A stretch of DNA of 64,000 bases from Cyclospora cayetanensis (lineage: Eukaryota; Apicomplexa; Conoidasida; Eucoccidiorida; Eimeriidae). Position 1 is the stretch's first letter; every line of letters begins with the position of its first letter. The notes below the pieces were generated by a model. The model made no database searches and was not told the origin of the DNA. It worked only from the letters and a program-made list of their open reading frames with translations. Shown here in pieces: positions 45,145 through 57,078 of the stretch. The translations under genes were made by a program, and so were the position numbers. The stretch covers positions 161,588 through 225,587 of the forward strand of contig NW_020312535.1 of NCBI RefSeq assembly GCF_002999335.1, written 5' to 3'.

Positions 45145-45925
45145 GAGGCTGTTGTGCGGGCAGGCAGCGCTTCTTGGCGGCGGAGAGGGAGGAGGGTTTG
45201 GGGTTGAATTTCGCGTGTTGAGGAGGAGATGGGGGAGGGAGGGAGAAGGCGGGAGGAAGAAGGACGGCGTGGCTAGCTATGGGGGTATAGCCTGGAAGGA
45301 GAGGGATGTGGCAAGCGACGTGTGCGTGTGTCTATGGGCAGCCGAGGGGCACATGCAGCATCATCCACTTCAGTCGAGTGGCAGACAGACAGAGCGACAG
45401 ACAGACATGCAGACAGACAGATACCTGTGCGGGAGAGAACACGCGAGGGTATTGGCATTAGGCGGATGGCGCGCCAAGAATTTATTTTGGAAGATTTGGA
45501 GGGGCAGGCGAAGCGGGGCAGCAGGCAGGCAGTTGGGGAGCAGGCGACACAAGCAACAAGCCGTGAGTGACACACGCGGAAGATCGGCACCGTGCGACTG
45601 CCGCTGGAGAGGAGCACACGACAGCGCTCACGGTTTACTTTTTGTCAGTTTTCCTGATGAGAAGCAAAAGAAGAAAGCCGAGCGCGGCGAAGGTCTCTAG
45701 GAAAGCCCCAGGCCGCCTCTTGCAAGTACCCAGCAAAATATGACACACGCCGTGACGGAGCGGGAGGGGGAAGAAGGGGGCAACCGGCAATTTTTCTACA
45801 AGGAATACCACTTCCCCCTGGCTCTCCGCAAAAAATTCAATTAAATATCAATAGATCACCCCACAAAATAAAAGATGACCCACACTTCAGCACAGACACA
45901 CACACGCACGCAGTCCACCGCCATC

Positions 45926-45962
45926 GCCCAGTCGGCAGTCGGCAGTCGGCAGTCGGCAGTCG
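45926..45962. repeat. (CAGTCGG)5 heptamer repeat
   Basis: Five consecutive CAGTCGG units ending in CAGTCG. It is not a multiple of three and lies in intergenic sequence. Confidence 0.9.
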
Positions 45963-46441
45963 ATGGTGGAAAGGCCTGCTTCTCAGCATTTCTTTCCCCC
46001 GTTGCTTCTCAAAAAGCGTCGGAAACGCGCTCATTTCTACTGCATGCACGCATGCAACCCTGGTGCAGCTTCCTCAAAGTCTTTGAAAAGACAGCTCTTG
46101 TCTAAGGGCGCGGTCTCGGTTGCACGCTGCTCCAGCAACCCAACAAAAATTCTTGAAATGTACGCGATCTAAGGGTAGTAGAGCAGCGAAGCACGAGCAA
46201 CAAAATCTGGCGCTGGTGCTCTCTGCGAAGCACCTAAAGCAAAGTTCTGTCGATGCTGCACTGGAAAAACAATGATCAAAAACCCTTCACCTGTAGCGAG
46301 CCACGCTAAACCTATGCAGTGTGCTTATTATGCTGCTTATTTTGAACTCCAAAGTAGGTAGAACCCGTCTCACAAGCGAGGTCGTTCGCTTGGCTTGTTC
46401 GTTCAGTCCGCAGTACTGTAAACTCGATACAAGAAAACACA

Positions 46442-46535
46442 GAGTTGTGTGCGTGTGGGCTAGACACTGCTTGCAACTGGCTGTGAATGCTTGGAGGGTG
46501 CAGCGACACGAGCACCCTCGCTGCCCCTCCCCCCC
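46442..46535. repeat. Dispersed repeat copy 2 (partner near 14.6 kb)
   Basis: It contains GGGCTAGACACTGC, then GGCTGTGAATGCTTGGAGGG, then a CCCCTCCCCCCCC end, in the same order as 14605-14690. Confidence 0.55.
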
Positions 46536-47739
46536 CAAGTGCGTCGAGCTGTGAGGGTGGAGGGCGCACGGGAAGCCGTAATGGCATTTTTCTCAAAGGC
46601 ACGCGGTAGCTTCTCGTAAAGTTGGCGTTGCATTGAGAGAGAAGTGTTTACCCACGGAAAAGGCAGATGGGTGGAACCCTACATTTTTGGCCCCCTGTAG
46701 CTGTCTCTCATCCCTCCGCCGTCAAAAGCCGAACTCCTCGTAGGGTGAAGGGTTCAGCACAAGAGGCTCCTCCAGAAAGGCGGGGTGTTTGTACATCAGC
46801 ATCCCACGAGAAGCTTAGGTGGGGAATCTGCGCGTACAGAGCCTCCTTATTGAGTGTACAGAAGCGTTTGAAGCCCTTCAGAGAGGGCATTGGACCTCTC
46901 TGGTGGGCATTTCGCATGGAAGCCGCCCTTTGAAAACGGCCAGAGAAGAAGTCGCTGCAACATCTACATCCTGCTCTTCCCCCCCTCTCCCCATTAATCT
47001 TTCCCCACTGCGCTCGCGGCAGCCTCTAGACTGATCGCCCTTCTAAACCCCCACCAACCGACCACAACACCCCCCCGCGTTGTGCCCTGGAGGCGGACAG
47101 CCGGATTGTTAGGCTACGAAACACACCCTAAAGAGGCCCTTTGTGCGTACAGTGCGCTAAAGCCTTATCCGCTAACACAACCCCACGAAGAGAAGGGCTG
47201 CCTGTCTCTGTTGACGAATCGGTACTGACCTACAGCTCGCTGCCCCTTGCCACCGTGCCTTTTGTTCCCTACTGCTGCAGTCAGTAACCGTCTGCCGTCG
47301 AAAAATTACATTTTACGTTCACAAACTGCACATTCTAAAAACGCGATGCAGCGTAAGTACTACAGAACCCCCCCCCCCCCCCCACTATAAGAGTAGGCCC
47401 CACTCCGTTGCACACCACCGTTTCTCCTGGGTACTCCCGCACACTGCGCAGAGAACCACGCGATTTCGACTCCCTATCTGCCTCAAAAGGCATCCTAAAA
47501 TCGCCAAAAGGCCTTGCCTGCCTTTCGTCTAAAGGCAGACCGTCTTTCCTCAAAGGCTGCGTTGCCGCCACTCTTCCCATGCCGTCAGCACCTGCAGCGA
47601 AAGCCTCTCTCGATTGTACCCAGCGCCTTAAGAGGCCTCCCTCCCTTCTCCTAGCGTAGCTTTCTCCTAACCCTTGACTTTCCCTTCTGTTTCCGCTCAC
47701 CCCCCGTCCTCCTCAACTCACCCACACAACGCAGCACCC

Positions 47740-50700
47740 CTACTCCCGCAGCCGCAGAACCTTGTTACTCCTGCCTTCACACTGACAGCACCGCAAGCCG
47801 CACATAGCGCATCTCTTGCTGCTGCTCAGCATTTGATCCGCCTTGTCCACTTCATGCGCCTCGTCGAAAGACACAATCGGCTTCGGAGCCGTCTTGGCAT
47901 ATGCTCTGGAAATGAATGTACCACTCCACGTTTGCTTCTTGTGCATGTCGACGCCTTCCAAGAAGCGCTCGGCCGCAGTCGCCCCCGGAATTTCCAGCCG
48001 CTGCTGCTGCTGCAGCTCTTGCTGCTGCTGCTGCGAAGGCACTAAATTCAGCTGCTGCAGCATGTGGAGACTTCGATTGCCAATGGCTCCCGGCTGCCCG
48101 TTGAGCCCCCTCTTCGAGGGAATGGGGGGCAGCTTCGTCTTTTGTGTCTCTTCAAACATCTCCTCCCGCATCTTTGGCTTGATTCGCTTCCGCACAAGAC
48201 GGCCATCCGCAGTTTCCACGTAGCCTTCAGGCAACGCATCCCCAGCAAAGATGTTTTCCTGGAGCTGCTGATGAAGGAGCTGCTGCATCTCGTGGTCTCG
48301 CCGCTCTTGCTGCCTCCTCGAAGACGCTGCAGGCGGGGTTGCCATCACCAGCCGCGCAGCTCCCGTTGTGGCAGCCAGCGGCGCCAGCGGATCAAAGCTC
48401 ACAGCGATGTTGCCGTCCGTGCAGCATGTGTACAGCTGATTTGTCTCTGCATTCCAACAGAGCGCCGTAGGAGCCGACTCCTCGAAGGGAATCGTGAAGG
48501 CAGGTGCCCCCGTTGCCGCATCAAAGGCGCGTATTTCTCCTTGAAATCTCCCTCGCAAATGCATATGCGGCAGACGCCTAACATTGGCTCCCCCCTGCTC
48601 TTGCTCCTGCTTCTGCTCTTGCTTCTGCTGGAGGTGGTCCTGCAGATGCTGCTGCTCCTGAGCAGTTTGCGTCGAGGTGCATGCAAAACGGCCGCACGGG
48701 GAGAGACAGACGCCTTGCTGTAAGGTGCCTGTGGGAAGACCAGCGATGCGAAACACGGGGGAGGAGAATTTTCTAAGGTCCAAAAGGCAGAGACTGCCGT
48801 CTAGCCCTCGGGTGTACAGTGCCTTGTCATTCGGAGCAAACGCCATAGCCGCAACGCCGCAGTCTGTTTCTCCGGGTGCCTCCTCGATACCCATGAAACG
48901 TTTCCGCTGTTGCTGTTGCTGTTGCTGTGGCGCATGCAGACCTCGAAGCACTTGATCAGGCCTTGTGAAAGTCTTTCTTTTGTGTGCGTTCCCCCAGAGC
49001 TGCACGGAGCCGTCGGAGCATCCAACGACGATCGCGTCTGCGGACGTTGGCGTGTACAGACAGCAGCAGCACGTGCAGACGTTGCTGTTGGCTCCCCTGC
49101 GGTCGATCGCTTTGAGGCAAAAAAGCGGCGTCAGCGACTGATCAATGCCGTAAAGAGGACCATTCAAATCCCAAATCCTGCAGGTGGCATCGAGGGAGGC
49201 AGTGAGGAAAAGGTTTGGTTCCGTTGGATGAAACTGCACATCTCGGACGGCGTGAGTGTGCCCCTTGGTGTTGTTGAGGTCTCGCACGTACTGATCGCCT
49301 TTTGTTGTCTGCTGCAAAAGCTCCCCCTCGGCAGAAAAAATGTAGCAACAGCTATCGCCAGATGAGACACCGACGACGCCCTTGCTACCGCTGCTGTTAC
49401 CAAAGGAAACAGAAGCGATGCGGTGCTTTTCTGAGACCATGACGGACCGGTAATATCGAAAAGAAGAAAGAACTGCCGAATTTCCAAAATCCCAGAGGCG
49501 TAAACACCCATCACTCCCCCCCGTTGCCTATGCAGCAAACACGCGAACACACGGAGACACACACACGTGACACTTAGAAATACAGAAAGTAGGACAGTTA
49601 CACACACAGCTCGACAGTCAGACGAAGAGAGTCATACAAAAATTGCAGCCTGTACACCCCTAGACAGCATTCGCACTCATAGACGTGCATGTCGTGCCTA
49701 CCCTTCAAGAAAGCGCAGAAACACATGCGTAAAAGAAGAGATCCCATGCGTACAAGTAGAGAGCACATGAGTACAAGTAGAGATCACATGAGTACAAGTA
49801 GAGTTCGCATGCGTATAAGTGGAGATCACATGAGTACAAGTAGAGATCACATGCGTATAAGTGGAGATCACATGCGTACAATTAGAGATCACATGCATAC
49901 AAGTAGAGAGGATGAGGGGCCGAACCTCATCTATAGTGCGTATGGGAACGGACATATGGCGAAGCCTTTGTTTGCAAGTCGAAGAAGCGTGATAGCGCGA
50001 AAGAGGGAAGGAAAGGACAAAACATGAATTTATTGAATCGCGAGGGGAGGGGGACAGCAAAGATAAGGATGAGATGATGCACAGTCATTGATTCTTGCAC
50101 TGCAAGAGGCACATATTTTGCCATTTCTCTCTCTCTCTTTCTCTCATCTGCCTGCTCAGCACTGCACGGCACGTCTTTCTGTTTTTAAACGCACCATCCT
50201 GTTGCCTTTCAAGGCTACGGAGAGCGCTGTGGTAGTTCCTGGACTGTGGCAGTCTAAAGTAAAGCGGCCATACACTGGAAGTCGCTCCGTTGCAGCATGA
50301 GAGGAGAATGTTGCTTCGGATTCAGTAGCCTTCTCAGGCTCTGCAGGCTGCCGATCGAAACTCAGAGACGATGAAAGCCAGGGATTGATTTCCTTCCATC
50401 TCCCGTTGCTGCGTCGGCTTGTGCTGCCCTCCCTGCTGCTCTCAGGAAGAGATACGAGAATCTCTCTCTTCGCAATGCTTTCTGCAGCAACCTCGCCATG
50501 AAGCGGCTCCCCCCCCCCTCCCTGCAGCGGGGGGACGCTGCTGCGCGTGCTGCTGCTGCTGCTGCGCGTGCTGCTGCTGCTCTTGCTGCTGCTCTTGCTG
50601 CTGCTCTTGCTGCTGCTCTTGCTGCTGCTCTGCAGAGGACCCCCAAAGCTCGACGGAAGTCCAATGGCAGCCAGCGCTGCAGCTGCCTCTTCATCAACTG

Positions 50701-50769
50701 CTGCTTCTCCGCATTCGTCCTCTTCTGACTCAGGTGTTGCAGCATCCGCTGCCGCAGCACCCAACTGCC

Positions 50770-50809
<40 letters not shown>

Positions 50810-50933
50810 ACGCTGGTGGTTTGGAGGCTGCTGCAAAGGCTGTGGTCCGTAAACATCGTCTTCGCTGCTGCTCTCATCTCCTGTTGCGGATGCTGTTCGT
50901 GCTGCAGATGCTGCTCTCGCTGCGGATGAGAGG

Positions 50934-50967
<34 letters not shown>

Positions 50968-51037
50968 TGTCCTTCGAAGCGGCTGCATAGCCACTCGTTG
51001 CGCGCAGCTGGCGCATTTCATCTTCGTCACTTGACAT
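47740..51037 (-). CDS. WDR70: WDR70-like WD40-repeat protein (gastrulation-defective 1 homologue)
   Basis: Two exons, 51037-50195 and 49527-47740, join in phase to 876 residues (start MSSDEDEMRQLR; an in-frame Met at 51088 is an alternative). Residues 1 to about 230 are low-complexity: poly-Gln, then SSK/SSS repeats. The WD region begins ERLPVYGRFTLDCHSPGTT, then ATGGSDGCLRLWDFG across the splice, then KGDQYVRDLNNTKGHTHAVR, then LTASLDATCRIWDL, then VVGCSDGSVQLWG, matching the WDR70 order (TGGYD---FWDF, GDQYI-D--NTKGHT). The C terminus has an RKRIKPKMREEMFE motif, another Gln run and a Cys-rich end (CAMCGLRCCQC). WDR70 works with CRL4-DDB1 in histone H2B ubiquitylation in other eukaryotes (family knowledge); that role here is inferred. 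Confidence 0.88.
49735..49910. repeat. 22-bp tandem repeat in the WDR70 intron
   Basis: About eight units of AGAGATCACATGAGTACAAGT and its variants (ATGCGTATAAGT, ATGCGTACAATT) lie inside the single intron (50194-49528). Confidence 0.9.
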
Positions 51038-52020
51038 CCTTTTAAATGCTGCTTGCACTGAAGCCCCTGGATGCGTTGCTGCTAGCACTGTTGCAACTAC
51101 TGCTGCCCTAGAGACTGTTATCGCTGCCGCTTTGGAAGCTGATAGCGCTGATGATGGTGGTGTAATCGATGCTGTTGCTCTTCTAATGATGTACCTACTG
51201 CCAATGCTGCCAGTGTTAATCGAAAACGCACTTCAGCTCCAAGCGATTATTGGGTAATGGACTGTGGCAAGTCTGCTGCAAATAAACACCAGAACAGAAA
51301 AATGGGAAATACATGTCGTTTGGAAGAAATCTGCAATTTAAGGCGTTACTGCTGCTGCTGCTGCTGCTGCTGCATGTTGTATGCATGCAACATGCAGCAG
51401 CAGCAGCTCCATGGACACAGCGGTCTGCCTCTGCGGAGGTGAGTGTATAGGGTTCTAATTCTAAGACTTCTCGAGGGGGAACAATGAATTTATTTGCGTA
51501 TCACACGCGCATCGTAATACAAGGTGTAAAGACACCCACGTTTCACTGCAGTATCAGAAAAAACAGCACGAACAGCAGCACGTGTTGCGGCGCAGCAGCA
51601 GCAGCAGCAGTGGCAGCGCTCCTCTGCCTGTGACCACACAGGCGAGATATTTGCCCGACTGCTGCTGCTCTTGCTGCCGTTCTGACTTTCGTAGTAAATC
51701 TAACAGCAATGTATGCTGCTCTCAAGTGTACAGTGGTCGTTGTGTTGGGAAGGAAGCTACTGCTGCTGTCACTGCTGCTGCTGTCACTGCTGCCGCAGCC
51801 TCCGCTCCTGCTACTACTACTCCTAGTGCAACCAGCAGCTGGACTTGTATTTTAGCGATCAAGACAGGGAAGTTCACACGGCTAGCTGTGCTCCCGGAGC
51901 TCCAGCGAGCGCCGCATGCTGCCTCTAACACGGCGAACATCATACACTGCAAGGCGTTGCTTTCCCGCCGCTTTCTTCTGGACGTGAGAGCGACAGCGAC
52001 AGCAGCAGTCACTGCCGTGT
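51038..52020. other. Divergent intergenic region (WDR70 / LAM-like gene)
   Basis: About 1 kb between divergent genes. It is rich in CTG and GCTGCTGTCACT repeats and contains the hairpin near 51351. Coding content cannot be excluded because CTG-rich sequence stays open in several frames and the start of the downstream gene is uncertain. Confidence 0.4.
51348..51407. repeat. CTG/CAG inverted repeat (hairpin)
   Basis: A (CTG) run ending GCTGCTGCTGCATGTTG is followed, after TATGCATG, by its reverse complement CAACATGCAGCAGCAGC. Arms are 17 bases or more. Confidence 0.9.
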
Positions 52021-54761
52021 TTGACTCGCGCTGCCCGTGCGAGTCTGTTCTGTTGCCGTCACTCTTACGGACGGAATGCAGTCAGCACTGCAGCATTGCA
52101 GCAGCAAAATCAACGCTGCCTCTCCGTAGCATTTGCGGTGTCGTACTGTGCACAGTGGGTGTTTCTCGCCTTGCTTGGCCTCAGTATGCAGCAGCGCGTG
52201 TGCCGCTGCAGTCGCTCCGCCTTTGTTGTTGCCGATTCATCGAGCAACTGGAAGGAATGCTGCCTCGAGGGGGCGATACAAGTCTCCGCAGAGCGGCCTC
52301 TCGCTGCAAAGGAACAGGTGTTGCATGCAGAAGTGCAACATCAGCAGCAGCTTGCCGCTTTCTTCGACGCTTGCGCCCATGCGGAAGGGCAGCTGGCGGC
52401 TGCTCTCGCGGCAGTCTCGAAGCTAACACGTGATGCCTTTCGCACGAAAGCAGCACAAAGAAGCAGCAGTAGGAAGAGCAGCAGCAGCAGCACTGCGTGC
52501 CCAGTCAAACAGAGCGTAGCTGAGAGTGATGACGACCTCTCTATGCCTCCTGCCGATTTTTCAGTACCAGGGGTGGGATATGCAGATGCTTCTGCTGCAG
52601 ATGCAGCTTCTGCTGCAGATGCAGCATCTGCAGCTCGGCGAGAAGAGTATCGTTTAGCACGAGATCTGCCTGAAGAGGCAACAGCATTGCCTCAGAAACA
52701 GCCGGAGTTGCCTTGCATCAGTGTTGGCTGTAAGCGCGGCCTGTGGTTGTTGCTGCAGCGTGTCTTGCATGCGCAGCAGCAGCAGCACGCTGACGCTGCA
52801 GTACAGCTGCAGCGAGAAGCAGCGACTGCAGTGTCTCGGCAGCAAGCAGCAAGGGAGCAGCAGGTGCTGCTGCAGAAGCAGCAGCAAGCAATAAGTCACA
52901 GGTTAAAGAAGATATACGACGATCGCAAAGCAGCAGCAGCAAGTTGCGCAGCAGCCGTGACAGCAGCTGAAAGGGCCCTTCAACTCCGACAAGAGGAAAT
53001 TGCTAAGACTTCAGCGCGGCATCATCAGCAGCATTTGCATCAGCAACAGCAGCATTTGCATCAGCAGCAGCATTTGCATCAGCAGCAGCAGCAGCAGCAG
53101 CTGGCTGTCTGCGCAGAGGGGGCCTCTAAGGAAACAGCAGCAATGGGAAGGGGGGGAAAATTAGATTTCTTTTCTCCATACAGTCTAAGAAGACGCTGTC
53201 GGCTGTTGGTATCTGTGGGGTTGCGTTCCATTCAGCGGCTTGTGTTTGAATACAGAGCTTTTGAGGCAGCAGAAGACGCTGTACAGTGGCAACTAGCTTG
53301 CAGTTTTGCGGATCTGCAGCGGCGAGTGCAGCAGCAGCTGCCGTTGCTGCAGCAACAGCAGCAAGACATCTTGAGAGTGATGCGGATGCAGCTGCAGCAG
53401 GAGAGTCTCGCGCTGCAGCAGATTCGAGAAGATGCTGCTGCCGAGAGGAAGGCGATCCTGCATGCGCTGGGGACGAACAGCGTTGCAGCGTTGGGTGTCT
53501 GCACCTGTGTAAATGCTGCATCTGGATGCAGCATTTACACAGGTTCTAGCGGAAAACTTGACGCCACAGAGCTCTTGTTGAAGACACTTGCCTCAAGCAG
53601 CAGCGGCAGCTGCTCGGAGGATTCCTCTCCCCTTGCAGCGCTCCTGACAGCCGCAAGTAGGCAGAGGAAGACCATTCGAAACAGCGCACGAACGCTGTAT
53701 CTCTTCGATACAGCAGCTCAGTTGATGGCTGCTGCGTTCAAGCGCTATGCTGAGCAGCTGCGTGCAGCTGTGGCAGTTGCTCCTTCTACTGCCACAGTTG
53801 CTGCTGCAAGAGGAGGAGAAGGACTGAGGGAAATACACTTCGCGCAAGGCTGCCAAGAGGCATGCCGCGCAGCAGAGCAGCACGAGCTGCTGTGGGGTGA
53901 TCTTGAAGCAGCGAAGTCAAGACTTCACAGCGTGCGGAAACTGCAAGCAGCGTCAAAAAGACTTAAGGCCGCTTCTGCGCAGCTTCTACGCCTCGCCAGT
54001 GGCACTTCTTGGAGGCGGCAAGGCACGAGCTCTACATCTGCTTCTGCAGCTACAACTGTTTCTGCAGTTACAACTATTTCTGCGCATACGAATGCTGCTT
54101 CGGCAAAGTGCTGCGCTGATGGCAACGCAACAGCCTTCCCTTCTGCAACAGGGTCGACTCCCTGTTGCGACTCTCAGGATATGGAGTGGAGCGACAGCAG
54201 CAGCGAGAGCAGCAGCGTTTTGGGGGGGGTGGAAGACGCTGCTGCTGCCGCTGCTGCTTGCACCGGTGGCTTACTGCAGCAGCAGGATCTGGAGAAAGCA
54301 ATTTCAGAGGAGTCGCCACATGCGCAGCTTGGCAGTGCCATAGGCCTTACTGCTGCAGAGGCGCAGCTGCGGCAGGCAATTGTGGCTGCGGCAATGGAGG
54401 ATGCGCAACAGCTGCTGCAGTCTCTGGAGACGATACAGATCGTAACAGCGAGGAGCAGTGAGTTCGCCGCTGCTGCGTCTGCGGATATCCATGAGGCTGC
54501 TGCTGCAGCTACAGAGAGGGCACAGCATGCGTATCGTCACCAGCAAGTCAAAGCGACCCTCGCTGCTGCGCTAGATGCTTCAGAAGAGCATCTCGATTCG
54601 CTGCCGAATACCTCTGCTGCTGCCGTGGAAATTGTCAGGCAGAATGTACTGCAGCAAGTCTGTCACTCACCAGATGCAGAACGAATCACACGAGAGGAGG
54701 CGGCATTCCCCGAAGACTTGTTGAGCAAACATCAGATTGGTGAGAGAGAGAGAGAGACAAA

Positions 54762-54795
<34 letters not shown>

Positions 54796-57031
54796 AGATT
54801 GTTCTTCTTCGGGGGGTGTTTATTTGTCTGTTTATTTGTTTGTTGTGTTTCTTTGTTTGTTGTGTTTATTTGTCTGTTGTGTTTATTTGTCTGTTGTGTT
54901 TATTTGTCTGTTTGTTTGTTTGTTGTGTTTGTTTGTTTGTTTGTTGTGTTTATTTGTTTGTTTGTTTGTTTGCGTGTCTCTTTGCTTATATGTTTGCTTG
55001 TTTGTTTGCGTGTCTCTTTGCTTGTTTGTTTGCGTGTTTGTTTGCTGTGGCAGCTGCTGCTGGCATCGCCCGGCTTTTCGCCGCTGCTGCGGGGAGAACA
55101 CACACAGTCGGTGATGCAGCATGCGTGTTTGCTGTGAGTATTGCCACTGCTGTGCTGCTGCTGCAGAGAGGCGTCTTGCAGATCCTGCAGACTGGTGGCT
55201 TCGGAAGCTTCGCATCGTGCCGAGCAACACAGATCATCCGAGCACACAAGTCTTTTCCTCCTGCGCCGAACTGCCTCTGCTGATGGTGGAAGCCGCGCGT
55301 CTGTCTCGCAAGGCAAGGAAGTCTCCTGAGTTTGTTTTTGCCGTGCTGTTTATACTTTCATCTTGCCCGCAGCAGGCACTGGTGGCTGCAGCGCGGCGGC
55401 TAGCCGCCAGCTAGCTCCCCGATTGTCTCTAGTCGCTGCAACTCGACTGGCATGGAGGTGCTAGCCAGGTGTCTATGGGGTTTCAATATGTGCAGAACGT
55501 TGGGAGACGAGCGCAGTGGCAAGAGCGTCAGCTGCATCCCCTCCTCGAGCATCGCGCGTGGCAGCAGCAGCACCTGCAATTCTGCAAGGGGATGGCAGAC
55601 GCAGGTGTCTTCTCGCGTCGAGGGCAGCACGTCGATGACGTCTGGAAGAGCAGTCTGCCTCGGGTGAGACGCACACCAAGCGTTCCTCTTCTCGAGCAAT
55701 GTTTGGGGGATAGTCTGTCGAGCAGGGGTAGAAGCCGCAGCAAGCTCGAGCGTCACGGCGATTCTGCCTTGAGCAGCAGCAGGTGCAGCAGTCGATGCTC
55801 CATCGTTTCTGACTGCACAGCAGGCAGCGCTGCTAAGCGATGGAAGGAAACTTTCGCGTTGTCTGCTGCTGGCGAGAGCATCAGCGACATGCCTTCGACG
55901 GATCATCCCCTGGAGATCGCTGCAGCATCGCGGAGTCTCTTGGGTGGGTTCGAAGGCAAGCAGCGCAGCGCGCAGCTTCCTGCGGCGCGTCGTTCTCCCT
56001 TGAAGGCAGTCTGCAATCTCCCGACTGCTGCCACGGAGAGTGATGAAAGCTGCATGCGTGTGTCATCAGCGCCAGCAGCTGCAGCAGGCAGCTCTTGCCG
56101 GAGGCTCCGATGGTGCAGCAAAAGGGCAGACTTCATGGAGGCGTCTCTCGCACAGAAGGAGGCTTCTCTCCGTTGCACTCCGGTTTCGAGTTGCTCAGAC
56201 AGCGCCAGAAGTGGTGCTGCTTCCTTGGCTCTAGGGGATGTGAAAACATCCGCAGAGACGACAAGACTCCCTGAAGATTTCCTGCGCTACCAATGCACGC
56301 GCTGGCGAAGCCTCCCTGCGGCAATTCAGAAAGCAGCTGAAGCTCTGCAGGATGACGCGGGGAAGTCTCCTGTCTGCGCACATGTGCATGTGCGAGAAGC
56401 TGGTCATGGAAATGGTGACAATAGTAATGGTGATAATAGTAGTGGTGATAATAGTAATGGTGATAATAGTAATGGTGGTAATGGTCATGGTGTTCATGGC
56501 AATAATGCAGCAGCTGGTAATGGTAGTGGGGGGGGGGATAATGCAGCAGCTGAAAGAGGGGGGTTGCTCGAGACTCCTTCTCCCCCCGCTTCACACTCTC
56601 TCAGGGTGCTCAGCTTCGACGTTATCCCCTCCTCGAGAGACAATTCCAGTCCCTCTGCCGAAGACATTCCTCATGATGCTGCCTCTGCCGAAGACATTCC
56701 TCATGATGCTGCCTCAGCCTTCGCATTACCAGGTGCATGCGAGACACAGCTCAACAGCAACAAAAACAACAGCAGCAGCAGCAGCAGCAGCAGCACAGCG
56801 ACGTTGCCCTCCGTAGACGAGCGACCACCAGAGTCTTCAAGCGTTTCACAGCCAGCAGATGAGCAACACCAACCCCACCGAGTCGTTGCAGCGCCAGATG
56901 GAAAACTCGCGTTGAAAGAAACTTTCTCAGGGCCTTTTGTATGGGCCAAACATTTTTATTCCGAGGCACAGATCTCCTTGGAGGTGTGTTTAGTGGCAAT
57001 ACTTTGTGTGTATCTATGTGCATGTGTGTAT

Positions 57032-57078
<47 letters not shown>

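Larger units (their letters stand above)
45145..47739. other. 2.6-kb intergenic region upstream of the coiled-coil gene
   Basis: No supported gene. It contains a GACAGACA microsatellite (45384-45421), a 7-base repeat (45926-45962), a dispersed-repeat copy (46442-46535) and a 16-base poly-C tract (near 47368-47384). The WDR70-like stop codon at 47740 lies at its right end. Confidence 0.5.

Noticed and set aside
49735..49910. Evenly spaced direct repeats suggesting a CRISPR array
   Set aside because: This is a eukaryotic nuclear intron. The repeats are contiguous with no unique spacers, and no cas genes are present.
55400..55906. 168-codon minus ORF
   Set aside because: It is antisense to a plus-strand reading that stays open for much longer and continues the large gene; no domain is seen.
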